64,000 nt of DNA from Microglena sp. YARC (lineage: Eukaryota; Chlorophyta; Chlorophyceae; Chlamydomonadales; Chlamydomonadaceae): the NCBI GenBank assembly GCA_022414725.1, contig CM039464.1, positions 54,106,268 through 54,170,267 of the forward strand, read 5' to 3'. The notes below the pieces were generated by a model. The model did not search any database. It was not told the origin of the DNA and saw only the letters and a program-made list of their open reading frames with translations. This document shows positions 8,287 through 17,423 of the stretch, one piece after another. Position numbers and translations under genes: made by a program. How positions within the stretch are numbered: the stretch's first letter is position 1; each line of letters starts with the position of its first letter.

Positions 8287-9603
8287 ATGTCGATACCCGA
8301 CGCTTTAGCGACCAGCCTTAACCGGTTGAAGGAGGTGCTAGCCTCTGAAAACTCTTCGTCAAACGATGACTCGATTAATGCACACGTATTGTCCGTCCTA
8401 GTCGAAGGATCGGAGGTGATGTCTGTACGCATAGGAGAACTCCCGTTGTCGAGAGCAGAGATACATTCGCGGTTACGCAATGGTTTTGCTACCAGCGCCA
8501 TGGATGGACAAGCAACAAGTGTGTCGGTGTTTTGCATCAAGCTTGATGATGTACCCATTCTACAGATACTCTCTGGAGGCGAACGCCCGATTCTGCCATC
8601 AGAACACGGAGGGATGCGCAAGTTGAGAGCCACAATTGCGGCGATAGAATGCCAACTAGAAGACACCGATAGTAGCAGTTCTGAGGATGATGATGAGCTC
8701 GTGATTGAGATAGCAGGACAACAACCATCCAATGTTGCGGTAGGAGGAGACAACACTACATCGTCGTCATCGCCTTTGGTAGTACCATCTGTGGTAGTAT
8801 CAACTATGACAACAGATGTCCCGTACACTCCAGAGTCTTTCTCCATGGAGCTGGACACTGCGGATGCTGTAGACGTGGATGTACATGAGAGGGTCTCGGC
8901 GGAATTTTTCTTTCCGGACGAAATCTTGGAAAAGATCGTTTCATCATGGTCTACCTGCAAGGGTGATGAGATGTACATGGGGTACCTGGTGCGCCTGATG
9001 TGCGTGAGCAAGCAGTTCAAGGCAGTGGTGTCAAACATGTCGGAGCTATCGGTGAAGATACCTTCGTTTCCAGCCGGCACCCAGGGGAGTCTTGCCCATA
9101 TCTCCTTTGCGAATTTGGTGCATGTGTCCTGCTCTAATAGCAATGATGTTGAGGACATCGAGATGTTCGCCACACTCCCCAATCTGAAAAGGTTAAACAT
9201 ATCGGGGACGTCAGTTGATTCCCTCGTTCCGTTTAGGACCGGTGTGTGCAGGAACACGCTTCAGGATCTGTACTGCGCAGACATGCATTTGATGTCCATT
9301 GCAGGGATAGAGAGCCTCAGCCAGCTGCGTTTTCTGGACATACACAACACAGATTGCTCCACATCCGTAGGAGAGTTCCATATGCCATTGCTGACCGTGC
9401 TGAACACCCGTTCGTCTCGTAGAGTTTTCGATTCGGATTTCCCATACCACACATGCTTCCCATCGCTTGTAGCATTCATGCAAATTTCAAATACTTGGGG
9501 GAATTTGTTAACAGACATTCAGTCTCCTGACACGATGGACATTGTCGGTAGCACTCGTGATGCCATATCCTTCTGCCCCACACTCAAGACAAAGGATGCT
9601 TGA
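8287..9603 (+). CDS. F-box / leucine-rich repeat-like protein
   Basis: 438 residues in one frame from ATG 8287. Residues ~1-115 are of unknown fold and ~125-205 are an acidic, Ser/Thr-rich linker. At ~207-250 there is an F-box-like motif: FFFPDEILEKIVSSW, then LVRLMCVSKQFKAVVSNM. After it come irregular leucine-rich repeats (LPNLKRLNISGTSV; LSQLRFLDIHNT). In the family the F-box binds Skp1 and the repeats bind a substrate for ubiquitination by an SCF ligase. A viral copy could redirect host protein turnover. The opposite strand is also open for 385 codons but lacks any recognisable motif. Confidence 0.7.
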   Translation: MSIPDALATSLNRLKEVLASENSSSNDDSINAHVLSVLVEGSEVMSVRIGELPLSRAEIHSRLRNGFATSAMDGQATSVSVFCIKLDDVPILQILSGGERPILPSEHGGMRKLRATIAAIECQLEDTDSSSSEDDDELVIEIAGQQPSNVAVGGDNTTSSSSPLVVPSVVVSTMTTDVPYTPESFSMELDTADAVDVDVHERVSAEFFFPDEILEKIVSSWSTCKGDEMYMGYLVRLMCVSKQFKAVVSNMSELSVKIPSFPAGTQGSLAHISFANLVHVSCSNSNDVEDIEMFATLPNLKRLNISGTSVDSLVPFRTGVCRNTLQDLYCADMHLMSIAGIESLSQLRFLDIHNTDCSTSVGEFHMPLLTVLNTRSSRRVFDSDFPYHTCFPSLVAFMQISNTWGNLLTDIQSPDTMDIVGSTRDAISFCPTLKTKDA

Positions 9604-9737
9604 GCAGTCCGATGTTCGCGTCGAGTGTACCACATCCTTCACATTTGTTTCAAAAAAATGGTGTAAAGACATTCCAAGTCATACAGGTTGTGGATAGAGT
9701 GAGTACTCAGGACTTTCGTTTTTAGTTTTATGGCAAC

Positions 9738-10058
9738 ATGGATGATGATGATAATGATGATGATGGCGGTTACGACTCATATAATGTTGAGTTGAGTTTG
9801 ATGCGGTTCTACTCTGAGATGTGTGACCGATCCTTGATTCGGACATACGATAGCCTGGGCAAGTTAGTTGCAATGTCCCAAGATACCCTTGTATACGGCA
9901 CGCCGTGCGGATTGATTGTGAATGATATCATTAAATGTGCCTACATGGAGGGTGGACGTGCTCGGTTGCTGAAGGTGGTAGTGTTCCTGTTCGGAGTTGA
10001 TGCATTGAAGAACAACAGGATCTACAACTTTTTATCGGTTAAAGAATTCGCAACATGA
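9738..10058 (+). CDS. Small protein with acidic N-terminus, unknown
   Basis: 106 residues from ATG 9738. The first dozen residues are almost all Asp, followed by a mixed alpha/beta-looking body (SLIRTYDSLGKLVAMSQD; RLLKVVVFLFGVDALKNN). No membrane segment or catalytic motif. It precedes the structural gene at 10101 by 42 bases on the same strand, so they may be expressed together. Confidence 0.55.
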   Translation: MDDDDNDDDGGYDSYNVELSLMRFYSEMCDRSLIRTYDSLGKLVAMSQDTLVYGTPCGLIVNDIIKCAYMEGGRARLLKVVVFLFGVDALKNNRIYNFLSVKEFAT

Positions 10059-10100
10059 TTTCTTAAGTTTGTTTGTGTAAAAAGCACCTCTGACCCAACG

Positions 10101-11531
10101 ATGCCCATTGAGGATGTTGACGACCTTGTGCAGAATTCTGTGTCCGACTCGCTCACGTTGTTCATAGATTCAAGCAAACGCAACCGTCTGTACAATCGCA
10201 CACCGTCGGATTATGTTGTGAAGTTTGAGGAACCCGTCAAGTATGTCTTCGGACTGGACATACTCGATGCTGCTATTCCAAGCACGATGTACAATGTAGA
10301 TTCGCACAACAATGAGTTGAGGCTTGTCACGGTCGATGTGTTACAGGGATCGTTGAAAAAGCACGACGATATACGTAAGGAGCTTGAGACCTTATCACAG
10401 CATCCCCTATTCGATAAAGCCGTGCAAGACGAGTACCCCTCTCATTATTTAGCTACAGTAGATGGCAACAATCTATCTGCGCATCCTTTGCTGCAACATA
10501 AGGTTGATGAACAACAAGGTGTCGCCGCTGATTACACCGCTCAGTTCGCACCCACACACGCCGTGTTTGTTAGGTACTCCTTCTCAGGCGTCCCGTTTAG
10601 GCCCAGTCGCGAGACAGTGAATAACACGACCATGTTCAACGTAGCAAACGTGGGAGGCGCGGTCACGGACGATGTCGTCGAGTTGGTGAATCCATCGGGC
10701 TCGCCCGCCAACCGAGAACTAGCAGATTGGCTTGCGACGCACTCCACGTCACTGAACTTCTCCATCATCCCGTCGAGTACCATATGGATGCAGTCGGTAT
10801 TCAGTGGAGTAGGACCGGACACGCCTCTGTACGACATTGTGTATTACGTCTGTCTACCTGTGACGTCCTCCGAATTCGAGAGCATCATTTCCAATGGGGC
10901 GCGCATGTCTTGTGGTGTTCACTTCTTCAATATGATCGTCGGAAATTATACCATTTCATCCCTCATCACGTACATGCAAGAGTTGCTCGCACCAATCTCA
11001 ATTGACGTGGTTGCCAGCAACAGGGCGGCTGCGGATAGACAAAACAAGATCATATTTAAAGCGTCGAATAATATAATTTTCGTTACATGCACAAACTACG
11101 ACCCGTCAACGGAGGCGTTCATCTCTTCCGCCGCGTCACTTTTAGGCTTTGACGACACACGCCCAGTCCCATGCATACACGAATGCACATTTCAGCCCAT
11201 ATTCCTAGGGAGTGGGTTGAGCGGGGGGCTTCCGTGCTGCATGAGCATCCTCACGCTAGACAAGGACACGCAGGCGTACATGAACACACTTGGTCCCCAC
11301 GGCATCGTCAACCTCGCAGGGCCTCGCTTCATCACCCTTAGATGCCCCGAGATAGAGGAGCACATGTGCAGCTCCGGAAGATCAAGTCGCTATTCGACCG
11401 GGTTGGGAGTGTTCAAACTCGCGAGCGGGAGCGAACCTAAGTCCGTTCGCTGCTTGAACCATATCTTCATTGTCGCGAGGATCAGGCGCTCGTCCTTTGA
11501 CGCGGACGGCGTGTGTCGTACCCAAATGTAA
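10101..11531 (+). CDS. Conserved giant-virus structural-type protein, C-terminus replaced
   Basis: 476 residues. The N-terminus (LTLFIDSSKRNRLYN, then PSDYVVKFEEPVKYVFGL and LDAAIPSTMYNVD) matches a conserved algal giant-virus family presumed to be virion-associated. Normal-looking sequence runs to about residue 440 (RYSTGLGVFKLAS). The final ~40 residues are antisense to the coding region of the GIY-YIG-type gene at 11390-11662, so they cannot be the native C-terminus. A deletion seems to have fused the 3' ends of two convergent genes. The upstream part is intact. Confidence 0.7.
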   Translation: MPIEDVDDLVQNSVSDSLTLFIDSSKRNRLYNRTPSDYVVKFEEPVKYVFGLDILDAAIPSTMYNVDSHNNELRLVTVDVLQGSLKKHDDIRKELETLSQHPLFDKAVQDEYPSHYLATVDGNNLSAHPLLQHKVDEQQGVAADYTAQFAPTHAVFVRYSFSGVPFRPSRETVNNTTMFNVANVGGAVTDDVVELVNPSGSPANRELADWLATHSTSLNFSIIPSSTIWMQSVFSGVGPDTPLYDIVYYVCLPVTSSEFESIISNGARMSCGVHFFNMIVGNYTISSLITYMQELLAPISIDVVASNRAAADRQNKIIFKASNNIIFVTCTNYDPSTEAFISSAASLLGFDDTRPVPCIHECTFQPIFLGSGLSGGLPCCMSILTLDKDTQAYMNTLGPHGIVNLAGPRFITLRCPEIEEHMCSSGRSSRYSTGLGVFKLASGSEPKSVRCLNHIFIVARIRRSSFDADGVCRTQM

Positions 11532-11662
11532 AAGCTACCCTTGGGGTACCCTCGAAGTCTGTCTGCTGGGTTTGCCTTGCTACTCATACCTATTTTTATG
11601 ACGGGCTCTTTGGTCTTTGTAAACTCGCGCTCCAAGAGAGCGTACACGAATCCTGTTTTCAT
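11390..11662 (-). CDS. T5orf172 / GIY-YIG-like domain fragment
   Basis: 90 residues from ATG 11662. GFVYALLEREF, VIKIGMSS, DRLRGYP and a C-terminal DERLILATMKIWFKQR match the small GIY-YIG-related T5orf172 domain common in giant viruses and phages, where it is found in nucleases and DNA-binding proteins. The domain stops after RTDLG. The remaining residues come from the end of the convergent structural gene, so the 3' end is probably lost. It overlaps that gene by 142 bases tail to tail. Confidence 0.55.
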   Translation of the reverse strand: MKTGFVYALLEREFTKTKEPVIKIGMSSKANPADRLRGYPKGSFYIWVRHTPSASKDERLILATMKIWFKQRTDLGSLPLASLNTPNPVE

Positions 11663-11690
11663 CCTGTTTGTTGTTCTTCACAATCACCTC

Positions 11691-11719
11691 ACATTCACAC
11701 TCACACTCACACTCACTCA
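11691..11719 (+). repeat. CACTCA hexamer microsatellite
   Basis: About five CACTCA/CACACT-type units in the gap between the T5orf172 fragment and the poly(A) polymerase gene. No coding role. Confidence 0.7.
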
Positions 11720-11753
11720 ATTAATCGATTTATGTTTACACTGAATACAGTTG

Positions 11754-11841
11754 TTAATGGGCGTTCCAGCCTCCCGGCCGATTTTTACTGGTTGCGAAAC
11801 AGGGCCTGGAGCAGAATTGTGATTCCTCTGTGCTGATATCT
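11754..11841 (+). repeat. Family C MITE, partial copy
   Basis: Begins TTAATGGGCGTTCC, then AGCCTCCCGGCCGATTTTT, TGGTTGCGAAAC and GGAGCAGAATTGTGATTCC, ending near GCTGATATCTCAG. It matches the left 60 percent of the copy at 17361-17512. The right inverted repeat is replaced by a family A repeat. Confidence 0.7.
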
Positions 11842-11848
11842 CAGGCTT

Positions 11849-11880
11849 TACCATTCCCACTTTATTTGAGAACAAGTGTA
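11849..11880 (+). promoter_or_regulatory. Family A repeat upstream of poly(A) polymerase
   Basis: CCCACTTTATTTGAGAACAA in sense orientation, about 50 bases before the start codon of the gene at 11925. The TATA part of the family is missing here. Confidence 0.45.
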
Positions 11881-11924
11881 AAGAAGAGGGTCTTTAATCG
11901 TTCACATCCAACCCAACGGAACAT

Positions 11925-13508
11925 GTGAAAGATATGTCCGGTGTCACACTCATCCCCCCATTGATTTATTCATCAGATGTTGAAGAAATTTGTAGCAATG
12001 CTGTTGCCTTGTCCAGAGCAGCTCAAGTTGCTAGTTCGATGCATATGCGTCCAACATCTTCAGAGCAAAGAGCTGCATTGAAAGTCATCGTTGAGTTTGC
12101 TCGAGAACGCGGTCGCATAATATACGGGGGCTATGCTATACACACTCTGCTTGTGGCGTCAGACAAAGAAGGGCTCTACAACGAGGATGACGACTACATA
12201 GACGTGGAGTTCTACAGCCCCACGCCTCTTGAGGACGTTGCTGAGCTGTGTATGACGTTGTCTAGGAATCACGAGTTTGTTCGCGGCAAGGAGGCGCAGC
12301 ATGACAGCACCTTCACGATCAGCATCGAATTCGTACGCATGTGCGATGTGACGTTCGTGCCCGAGTCCATCTACCACAAGATTCCATGTGTGGAAGCAGT
12401 TCCCAAATCAAAGGTTGCACATCCGCAGTTTGCTAAGCTGGACATCATGAACATGCTATGCGACCCGTTCAATTCTCATTGGCGCCTAGAGTACGTGGTG
12501 AGACGCATGCTACTCATCGAGCAGAACTTCACGTCGGAAACGAATTGGGTAGAATCAGGGCTACGAATTTTCGAACAAGAACACCCAAACCCACCCATGA
12601 ATGGACCCGCCTCATGCAATGACGATCATCTTCTAGTATTTTGTGCGCGCGCCCTTGCTCGCTCCTTCTTTGCATCCCGATCTTCTAGGTGCGTAATGGT
12701 GGGAGGGTGCGCTCTGGATCACTTCATGAATGCCTTATCACCGCCATCCGACAATCATCATGTTGCAGAAGAGTGCGATGTCTCTGTCTTGTGCACGTCC
12801 GCGTTCATCGAGGATATCACCGCCTTGCGCGCCGCCCTTACGGATCTAACACCAGACACGGAGTGGCGCGCGTTCCGCCCACTGTTGGGGCTGCTTGACG
12901 GACGTAGCGAAGTCAGCTTGCACGGTCATATCATTGCAATAGCATTTGACAGCCACACACGTGTAGTGCCGTCGTGCGGGTTCATGGCTCTCAATGATGG
13001 TCGTCCCGATGAGGTCCGCCTACGTGTAGCAAGCTTCACGCAGACGCTCCTGAACGCTAGAGCACTGCAGATTGCGTGTGAGTGGGAGGGATATTCGATG
13101 CGGGGCGATTTTCAACAGGAATTGTGCACACGTCTCCTAGTGGCGCGTGATAATGCTAGGAACGAGGCTATGCAAGAGACCACCGCTTCAGCGTCACCTT
13201 GGTCGCTTCTTTGCCCGGATAACGTCTTTCGCGATTTCTACCTCGATTATGTGGGTCAACCGCAACATCCAATGCGGGTGCACATGGGTCGCACGAACGA
13301 GCGGATCGCCAACGCTCCATCGGATTCCGCGTGGTTCTTGTTCGACCCGCACCACACGCATCAGCGCCCGCATGGAAAACATGTCACCGCCAACAGCAAC
13401 AGCAACTGCAACTCGAACTTGAGAGTCGGTAAACGTACTTTTGCACGCGTGGATGGATCTCTAGATGTCGGGGGAAGTATTCCAGCGTGCGCCGCATCCA
13501 CAAAGTAG
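11925..13508 (+). CDS. Viral poly(A) polymerase catalytic subunit
   Basis: 527 residues. The nucleotidyltransferase signature is IIYGGYAIHTLL (about residues 65-76) followed by the metal-binding acidic motif DDDYIDVEFYSP (88-99). PLEDVAELC, a histidine-containing QHDSTFTISIEFVRMCD and LDIMNMLCDPFNSHWRLEY follow, as in giant-virus poly(A) polymerases. It adds 3' tails to viral mRNA. A start at the second Met (11934, MSGVTLIPP) is equally possible. The C-terminal ~60 residues are low-complexity Asn/Ser and probably disordered. The frame is intact. Confidence 0.75.
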   Translation: MKDMSGVTLIPPLIYSSDVEEICSNAVALSRAAQVASSMHMRPTSSEQRAALKVIVEFARERGRIIYGGYAIHTLLVASDKEGLYNEDDDYIDVEFYSPTPLEDVAELCMTLSRNHEFVRGKEAQHDSTFTISIEFVRMCDVTFVPESIYHKIPCVEAVPKSKVAHPQFAKLDIMNMLCDPFNSHWRLEYVVRRMLLIEQNFTSETNWVESGLRIFEQEHPNPPMNGPASCNDDHLLVFCARALARSFFASRSSRCVMVGGCALDHFMNALSPPSDNHHVAEECDVSVLCTSAFIEDITALRAALTDLTPDTEWRAFRPLLGLLDGRSEVSLHGHIIAIAFDSHTRVVPSCGFMALNDGRPDEVRLRVASFTQTLLNARALQIACEWEGYSMRGDFQQELCTRLLVARDNARNEAMQETTASASPWSLLCPDNVFRDFYLDYVGQPQHPMRVHMGRTNERIANAPSDSAWFLFDPHHTHQRPHGKHVTANSNSNCNSNLRVGKRTFARVDGSLDVGGSIPACAASTK

Positions 13509-13617
13509 ATAACAAAGGACTGCTTAAACACTGATTGTGTTATTCAGGAGGGATGGTACTTAAGGAGTTGTTCGCCTACATACGGAGTCCTGTTAAATCA
13601 GACCATCAGAGTTCACC

Positions 13618-14385
13618 ATGCCTCATTCATTTCTATCGTTTGACGTGGGAACGAGGAACCTCGCTTTCTGTCGAATGTCGTTTTCGGAAAATTCGATAGC
13701 GTCCGGAAAGGTCACTGAATGGGAGGTGATTGATCTCGGAGGGTCGTCTGTATCCAATTTCCCTGAAAGGTGTGCCCTCGTGTTGACCGCCGAAATGGAG
13801 AAGCGGTTTGGAAGCAAATTGAGAGAAGGTGGCCAAGGAGAGAACATCGACTACGTCCTTATCGAGAGACAACCCAAGCGTCGCAGCATGATCATGATGG
13901 CCGTTCAAATGTTTTTGTGCCAGTACTTCAGCGAGTTCGTATTGAGGAAGCAAGTCGGACGCGTCGTGTTTGTGAGTCCTGTAATAAAGCTGAAGACGGA
14001 TTGCTTACCCGTTTCAATGGATTCCTTACCACCTCTGAGCGAGCTTCTAGAACGCTTTGCAACAGTACCAGTGGTGATTGATATGTCAATCGACTCCGAT
14101 GCCCCTCTAGAGGACGACAACCGTGGCAATATAGGAGGACCTAGTGGAACTGTTGAAAGCAGCAGGGGGCGACGTGGCCGTGGAAGTTCATTGCCGGAGC
14201 AACGGAGGAAGTATGCACTGAACAAGGGGGACGCCGTCGTTCGAACGTGCGTTCTTCTTCACGATGTGATCAAGGATCACTCGATTATGTCCGAGTTCTT
14301 GGAGGAGAAAAAGAAGGACGACTTGGCAGATGCATTCATGCAGTGTGTTTGTTATTTTGCGTCCACTGTGATGATGAAACCCTGA
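13618..14385 (+). CDS. Holliday junction resolvase, poxvirus A22 / RuvC-like
   Basis: 255 residues with an RNase H-like fold. The first catalytic Asp is in FLSFDVGTRNLAF (D9), a Glu in YVLIERQPKRR (E83), and the C-terminal acidic pair in KKKDDLADAFMQ (about 234-239). This layout is that of the poxvirus A22 resolvase family, which cleaves branched replication intermediates and concatemers into unit genomes. An insertion of about 60 residues rich in Ser, Gly and Arg lies before the last motif. The start codon follows a clear gap and the frame is intact. Confidence 0.85.
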   Translation: MPHSFLSFDVGTRNLAFCRMSFSENSIASGKVTEWEVIDLGGSSVSNFPERCALVLTAEMEKRFGSKLREGGQGENIDYVLIERQPKRRSMIMMAVQMFLCQYFSEFVLRKQVGRVVFVSPVIKLKTDCLPVSMDSLPPLSELLERFATVPVVIDMSIDSDAPLEDDNRGNIGGPSGTVESSRGRRGRGSSLPEQRRKYALNKGDAVVRTCVLLHDVIKDHSIMSEFLEEKKKDDLADAFMQCVCYFASTVMMKP

Positions 14386-14402
14386 TTCCAGATCATCTCG
14401 CA

Positions 14403-14954
14403 TCAACTCGTGTTGATGTTCATGATTGTGTACATCAGTAAAACAATAAGCGCCATGAATGAGGCATTGATATTTGTAAACAGTACCTGGTATTGTATCT
14501 TCGCCAATGTTTCCTCGTCCTTGCTATTGCAATCGGTGTCTCTTATGAATACCATCGTCCCGACAAGAATAACACTGACCAACACAACTACCATCGCAAT
14601 GTGGAGATCACGATGGCTTGATGACAATATGGAGAATAACCGGCGAAGATCTAAGATATTCAATAACCGGTTGCGTACATTTGGTATCATGTACTTGGAC
14701 ACAACTAATGTAATAATGCAGAAGGTGGAGCAAAATAGAACTCCCAATGACAAAGCAAAAGCCGCCGTCATATTACCGTGAATGCTTAGAGCCCAAAAAT
14801 ACAAAGGTGTCAACGTTGTGTTGTTGTTGTCTGGGTCGGACACATGGATCTTCAGATGGCGATACAGATTGCTCGAAAATTTGGGGAGCATCTTGTCGTA
14901 CGATAACAGACATAGGACGAAGAAGATAGCAGCCGAGGCCAGGAACATGTGCAA
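14403..14954 (-). CDS. Multi-pass membrane protein, unknown
   Basis: 183 residues with four hydrophobic segments: at the N-terminus (FLASAAIFFVLCLLSY), near 67-85 (FALSLGVLFCSTFCIITLVV), near 118-136 (IAMVVVLVSVILVGTMVF) and at the C-terminus (FMALIVLLMYTIMN). A glycosylation-type NNNTT sits in the first loop. It is convergent with the Holliday resolvase gene. The overlapping plus-strand frames look like shadows. Possibly a virion membrane protein. Confidence 0.55.
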   Translation of the reverse strand: MHMFLASAAIFFVLCLLSYDKMLPKFSSNLYRHLKIHVSDPDNNNTTLTPLYFWALSIHGNMTAAFALSLGVLFCSTFCIITLVVSKYMIPNVRNRLLNILDLRRLFSILSSSHRDLHIAMVVVLVSVILVGTMVFIRDTDCNSKDEETLAKIQYQVLFTNINASFMALIVLLMYTIMNINTS

Positions 14955-15044
14955 CGATTTACATTGGAAGCCTTTTTTTTCGACAGAAAGACGCCGCCGC
15001 CATTACAAAGTCGTTCTCAACATTTTTTTCCGCCCCATTTACAA

Positions 15045-15920
15045 ATGGCCCAATTCAGAATCGACTGGTTCACGGATCACATACCCGCATGGGAGAGTAT
15101 TCTGCTTGACCCGAAATGGAGGGGCAAGGCATCCTACCGCAACAATGGCGTGCATGCGCTACTCGTAGGCGCATATGAAGGCAGGGTCCTGCAGTGGCTA
15201 ATAGAAAACGTCCTCACAGGACCTAAGGACACTGCCACCGTCCTCGACCCGTTCGACTACAAACCGTGTGTGTACGAGCGCGGACAGGCAGTGTGGAACC
15301 CACCCGAAAACGTGAGAAACATGCTCCAAAAAGTTGTGGATAAAGCAGGCAATTCAACAGTGCTGCCCCCAGAAACGTCACTGGCATCCCTTGCTAACTC
15401 TTCGGCCTCAGGAGGAACGTACGATATCGTTTACGTAGACGCAAAACATTCGGTGCATGCTCTCGAGAGCGGCGTACACGCAATGCGACTCCTCCATCCG
15501 AGCGGAATTCTCGTGTTCCAAAACTATGTGCACAACCAGGAGCACGACACGAACTGTCCACGCATCGGTATCGACGCATTCTTATCGACATATGTGCGTT
15601 ACATCCGCGTGCTGAGGAACACGTTCCACACATTCGTCCAGAAACGCACGACGGCCGAGGCACTGCCAAAACGTGTTTGCCATGCCGAGATGTTCCCATT
15701 ACCCGAAGAAGACGAACCTAAATGCAGGAGCGAAAAAGTAAGCGGAAGAAACAAAAATAATGTTTTGTCGTGTCCCCGAATCAGCGGCCGTCTCACGCAT
15801 AGTCAATGGGATGTACATTCATTGGGCGGCCCCCCCAACCCGCATTACGAAAATCCGCTTTGCCCCCCACACAACATGAAAAATAGTATAAAGAGGTTGT
15901 CTTACACAGAAGACTCATAG
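15045..15920 (+). CDS. Class I SAM-dependent methyltransferase (MTase_24-like)
   Basis: About 291 residues from ATG 15045, chosen because upstream codons are low-complexity and the fold starts at MAQFRIDWFTDHIPAWESI. HALLVGAYEGRVLQWLIENV is a slightly altered SAM-binding motif I, DPFDY follows strand 2, and YDIVYVDAKHS with GILVFQNYV matches strands 4 and 5. This family is frequent in giant viruses and may methylate small molecules, glycans or RNA. The substrate is unknown. The last ~80 residues are low-complexity and may be a degenerate tail. Confidence 0.6.
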   Translation: MAQFRIDWFTDHIPAWESILLDPKWRGKASYRNNGVHALLVGAYEGRVLQWLIENVLTGPKDTATVLDPFDYKPCVYERGQAVWNPPENVRNMLQKVVDKAGNSTVLPPETSLASLANSSASGGTYDIVYVDAKHSVHALESGVHAMRLLHPSGILVFQNYVHNQEHDTNCPRIGIDAFLSTYVRYIRVLRNTFHTFVQKRTTAEALPKRVCHAEMFPLPEEDEPKCRSEKVSGRNKNNVLSCPRISGRLTHSQWDVHSLGGPPNPHYENPLCPPHNMKNSIKRLSYTEDS

Positions 15921-15960
15921 TAATATTAGATAGTAATATTAGATAGATTAGATTAGATAG

Positions 15961-17103
15961 ATGACATCATCTACTCCTCGACTCAACTTGAAGAAGTATG
16001 TTTTTCGCAATACTGAGGACAAAGTAACCAAAGTGTACAACCGACTTGTGAATGAAATAGAAACAAGTCTCGAAAATTGTTTACAATATCTGTTCGAACC
16101 ATCGAAGGTCATCCTGAGGGAAGTTATCTTGTCAGGCAAGAAGGCGCACGCGAGCATCTGTAATGCGGGATCATCGACACGACGACAAAGCCCATCGGCT
16201 ATCGTGGCATCAGTCATTTATCTTGGCAGCTTATACGACAAGACTGGAGTCCCACCTGTGAAGTGGTTTTGCGTCACCTTCAACATATCGGAGTTGAATC
16301 TCAACAAAGCTGTGACCAAGATGAGGCAGCATCTCTCACCTGCGTTGTTCGAGGAGGAGGGGAGCTCGCATCTCAAGAGGATTGTGATTGAAGAGGTCAA
16401 GACTATGCTTAAGAAGTGTCACAACCGCTCATCGCCGGCATCGACCCTAGACGTGCACACATGATTGCCAAGACGATTTGTGGTGTAGTCTTGTGCGTTC
16501 TGGATGCACTCGACTATCACTTTTGCGGGCGGACCTCTACGATCTTTGTTCATACCGCAGTGGCGCACGTCATCCACGAACACCTGTTCGACCCTGGCGT
16601 ATGCGATGACTTCATGACCAAGATGTCTAACTCGGTGAAAATTGCATACAAGAAGGACGCAGTGTGCTACAAAGTCAATTACTTCGCAAAGTTGGAATCT
16701 GCGCACATGTCCCATCTCCTCGTCAACCAGTGCCTTGAGCACATGCGGCGGTCGGGACTTAAAAGTATCACGCGCAAAGTCGACACTTCACTCCGGGTGT
16801 TTGATCCAGAAACAGAAGATTTGCCGGAGAACTATGATCATGACGCAGCACCCTGCGGGTTTGACTCGGGAAGAGCCAGCCGGTGGCGCAAACGCCGGTG
16901 GCGCAAACGCCGGTGGCGCAAACGCCGGTGGCGCAAATGCCGGTGGCGCAGACGCCGGTGGCGCAGACGCCGGATTGACTGACCCAGAGTATCAGCAGGC
17001 ACAAGTTTGGGAAGAGGGTATGTCAACTCCCGCCCACGACAACGAAGATACGTCTCAGGTGTTTTCTCTCCCAACACCGACGAGGGCAGGAGATTGGTAT
17101 TGA
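15961..17103 (+). CDS. Cyclin-box-like protein with GGANA repeats, two frameshifts
   Basis: Three consecutive frames read as one protein. The first (15961-16464) has a helical cyclin-like stretch, SPSAIVASVIYLGSLYDK then NLNKAVTKMRQHL. The second (from about 16416) continues with MIAKTICGVVLCVLDALDY, resembling a second helical repeat. The third (to 17103) has a GGANA tandem repeat and an acidic tail. Breaks fall near 16420 and 16850. A TFIIB-like or cyclin-like factor is the best guess from helix pattern alone. No zinc ribbon is visible. Confidence 0.35.
16880..16974 (+). repeat. 15-bp tandem repeat (GGANA)
   Basis: Six copies of GGTGGCGCAAACGCC with small variants. In the frame that continues to 17103 they encode GGANA/GGADA. 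In another frame they encode an artificial-looking RWRKR run, which shows which frame is genuine. Confidence 0.8.
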
Positions 17104-17423
17104 TGATGGAAGATGTTGAGTCACTCGAGGGCGACTACTACTCCGCGGGCGACTACTACTCCGCGGGCGACTACTACTCCGCGGGCGGGTATTATGCGTC
17201 GACAGACGTTATAGTGTACGAGTGGATGGTCCTACAAAATGGCCCGTCCAGCAAAGAAACCTCCTTTCATGACATGTCTGACTTGTGTAATGCTCAAGCA
17301 CATGCAAGAACACCGTCCCGTACTCTTCACACTTATCCTATTTTTTTTCGATCACAAGTAATTGGGGCGTTCCAGCCTCCCGGCAGATTTTTAATGGTTG
17401 CGAAACATGGAGCGGAATTGTGA
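17103..17423 (+). CDS. Small GDYYSA-repeat protein, end lost in a MITE
   Basis: Up to 106 residues from ATG 17103. Residues ~10-30 are GDYYSA hexapeptide repeats encoded by an 18-bp tandem repeat at about 17131-17190. The last ~20 residues are translated from the family C MITE inserted at 17361, so the natural end is missing. It may instead be a continuation of the preceding gene. No function can be assigned. Confidence 0.25.
   Translation: MMEDVESLEGDYYSAGDYYSAGDYYSAGGYYASTDVIVYEWMVLQNGPSSKETSFHDMSDLCNAQAHARTPSRTLHTYPIFFRSQVIGAFQPPGRFLMVAKHGAEL

Noticed and set aside
8100..9257. A 385-codon open frame antisense to the F-box/LRR gene
   Set aside because: It has Ser-rich composition with no motif or domain pattern, while the plus strand has a clear F-box, leucine-rich repeats and a natural start.
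14410..15168. Plus-strand frames of 123 and 128 codons
   Set aside because: They lie opposite a four-helix membrane protein and over the 5' end of a methyltransferase, and have no recognisable features.
16880..16974. Tandem repeats as a CRISPR array
   Set aside because: This and the other arrays are head-to-tail minisatellites without unique spacers, and most are in frame within genes.
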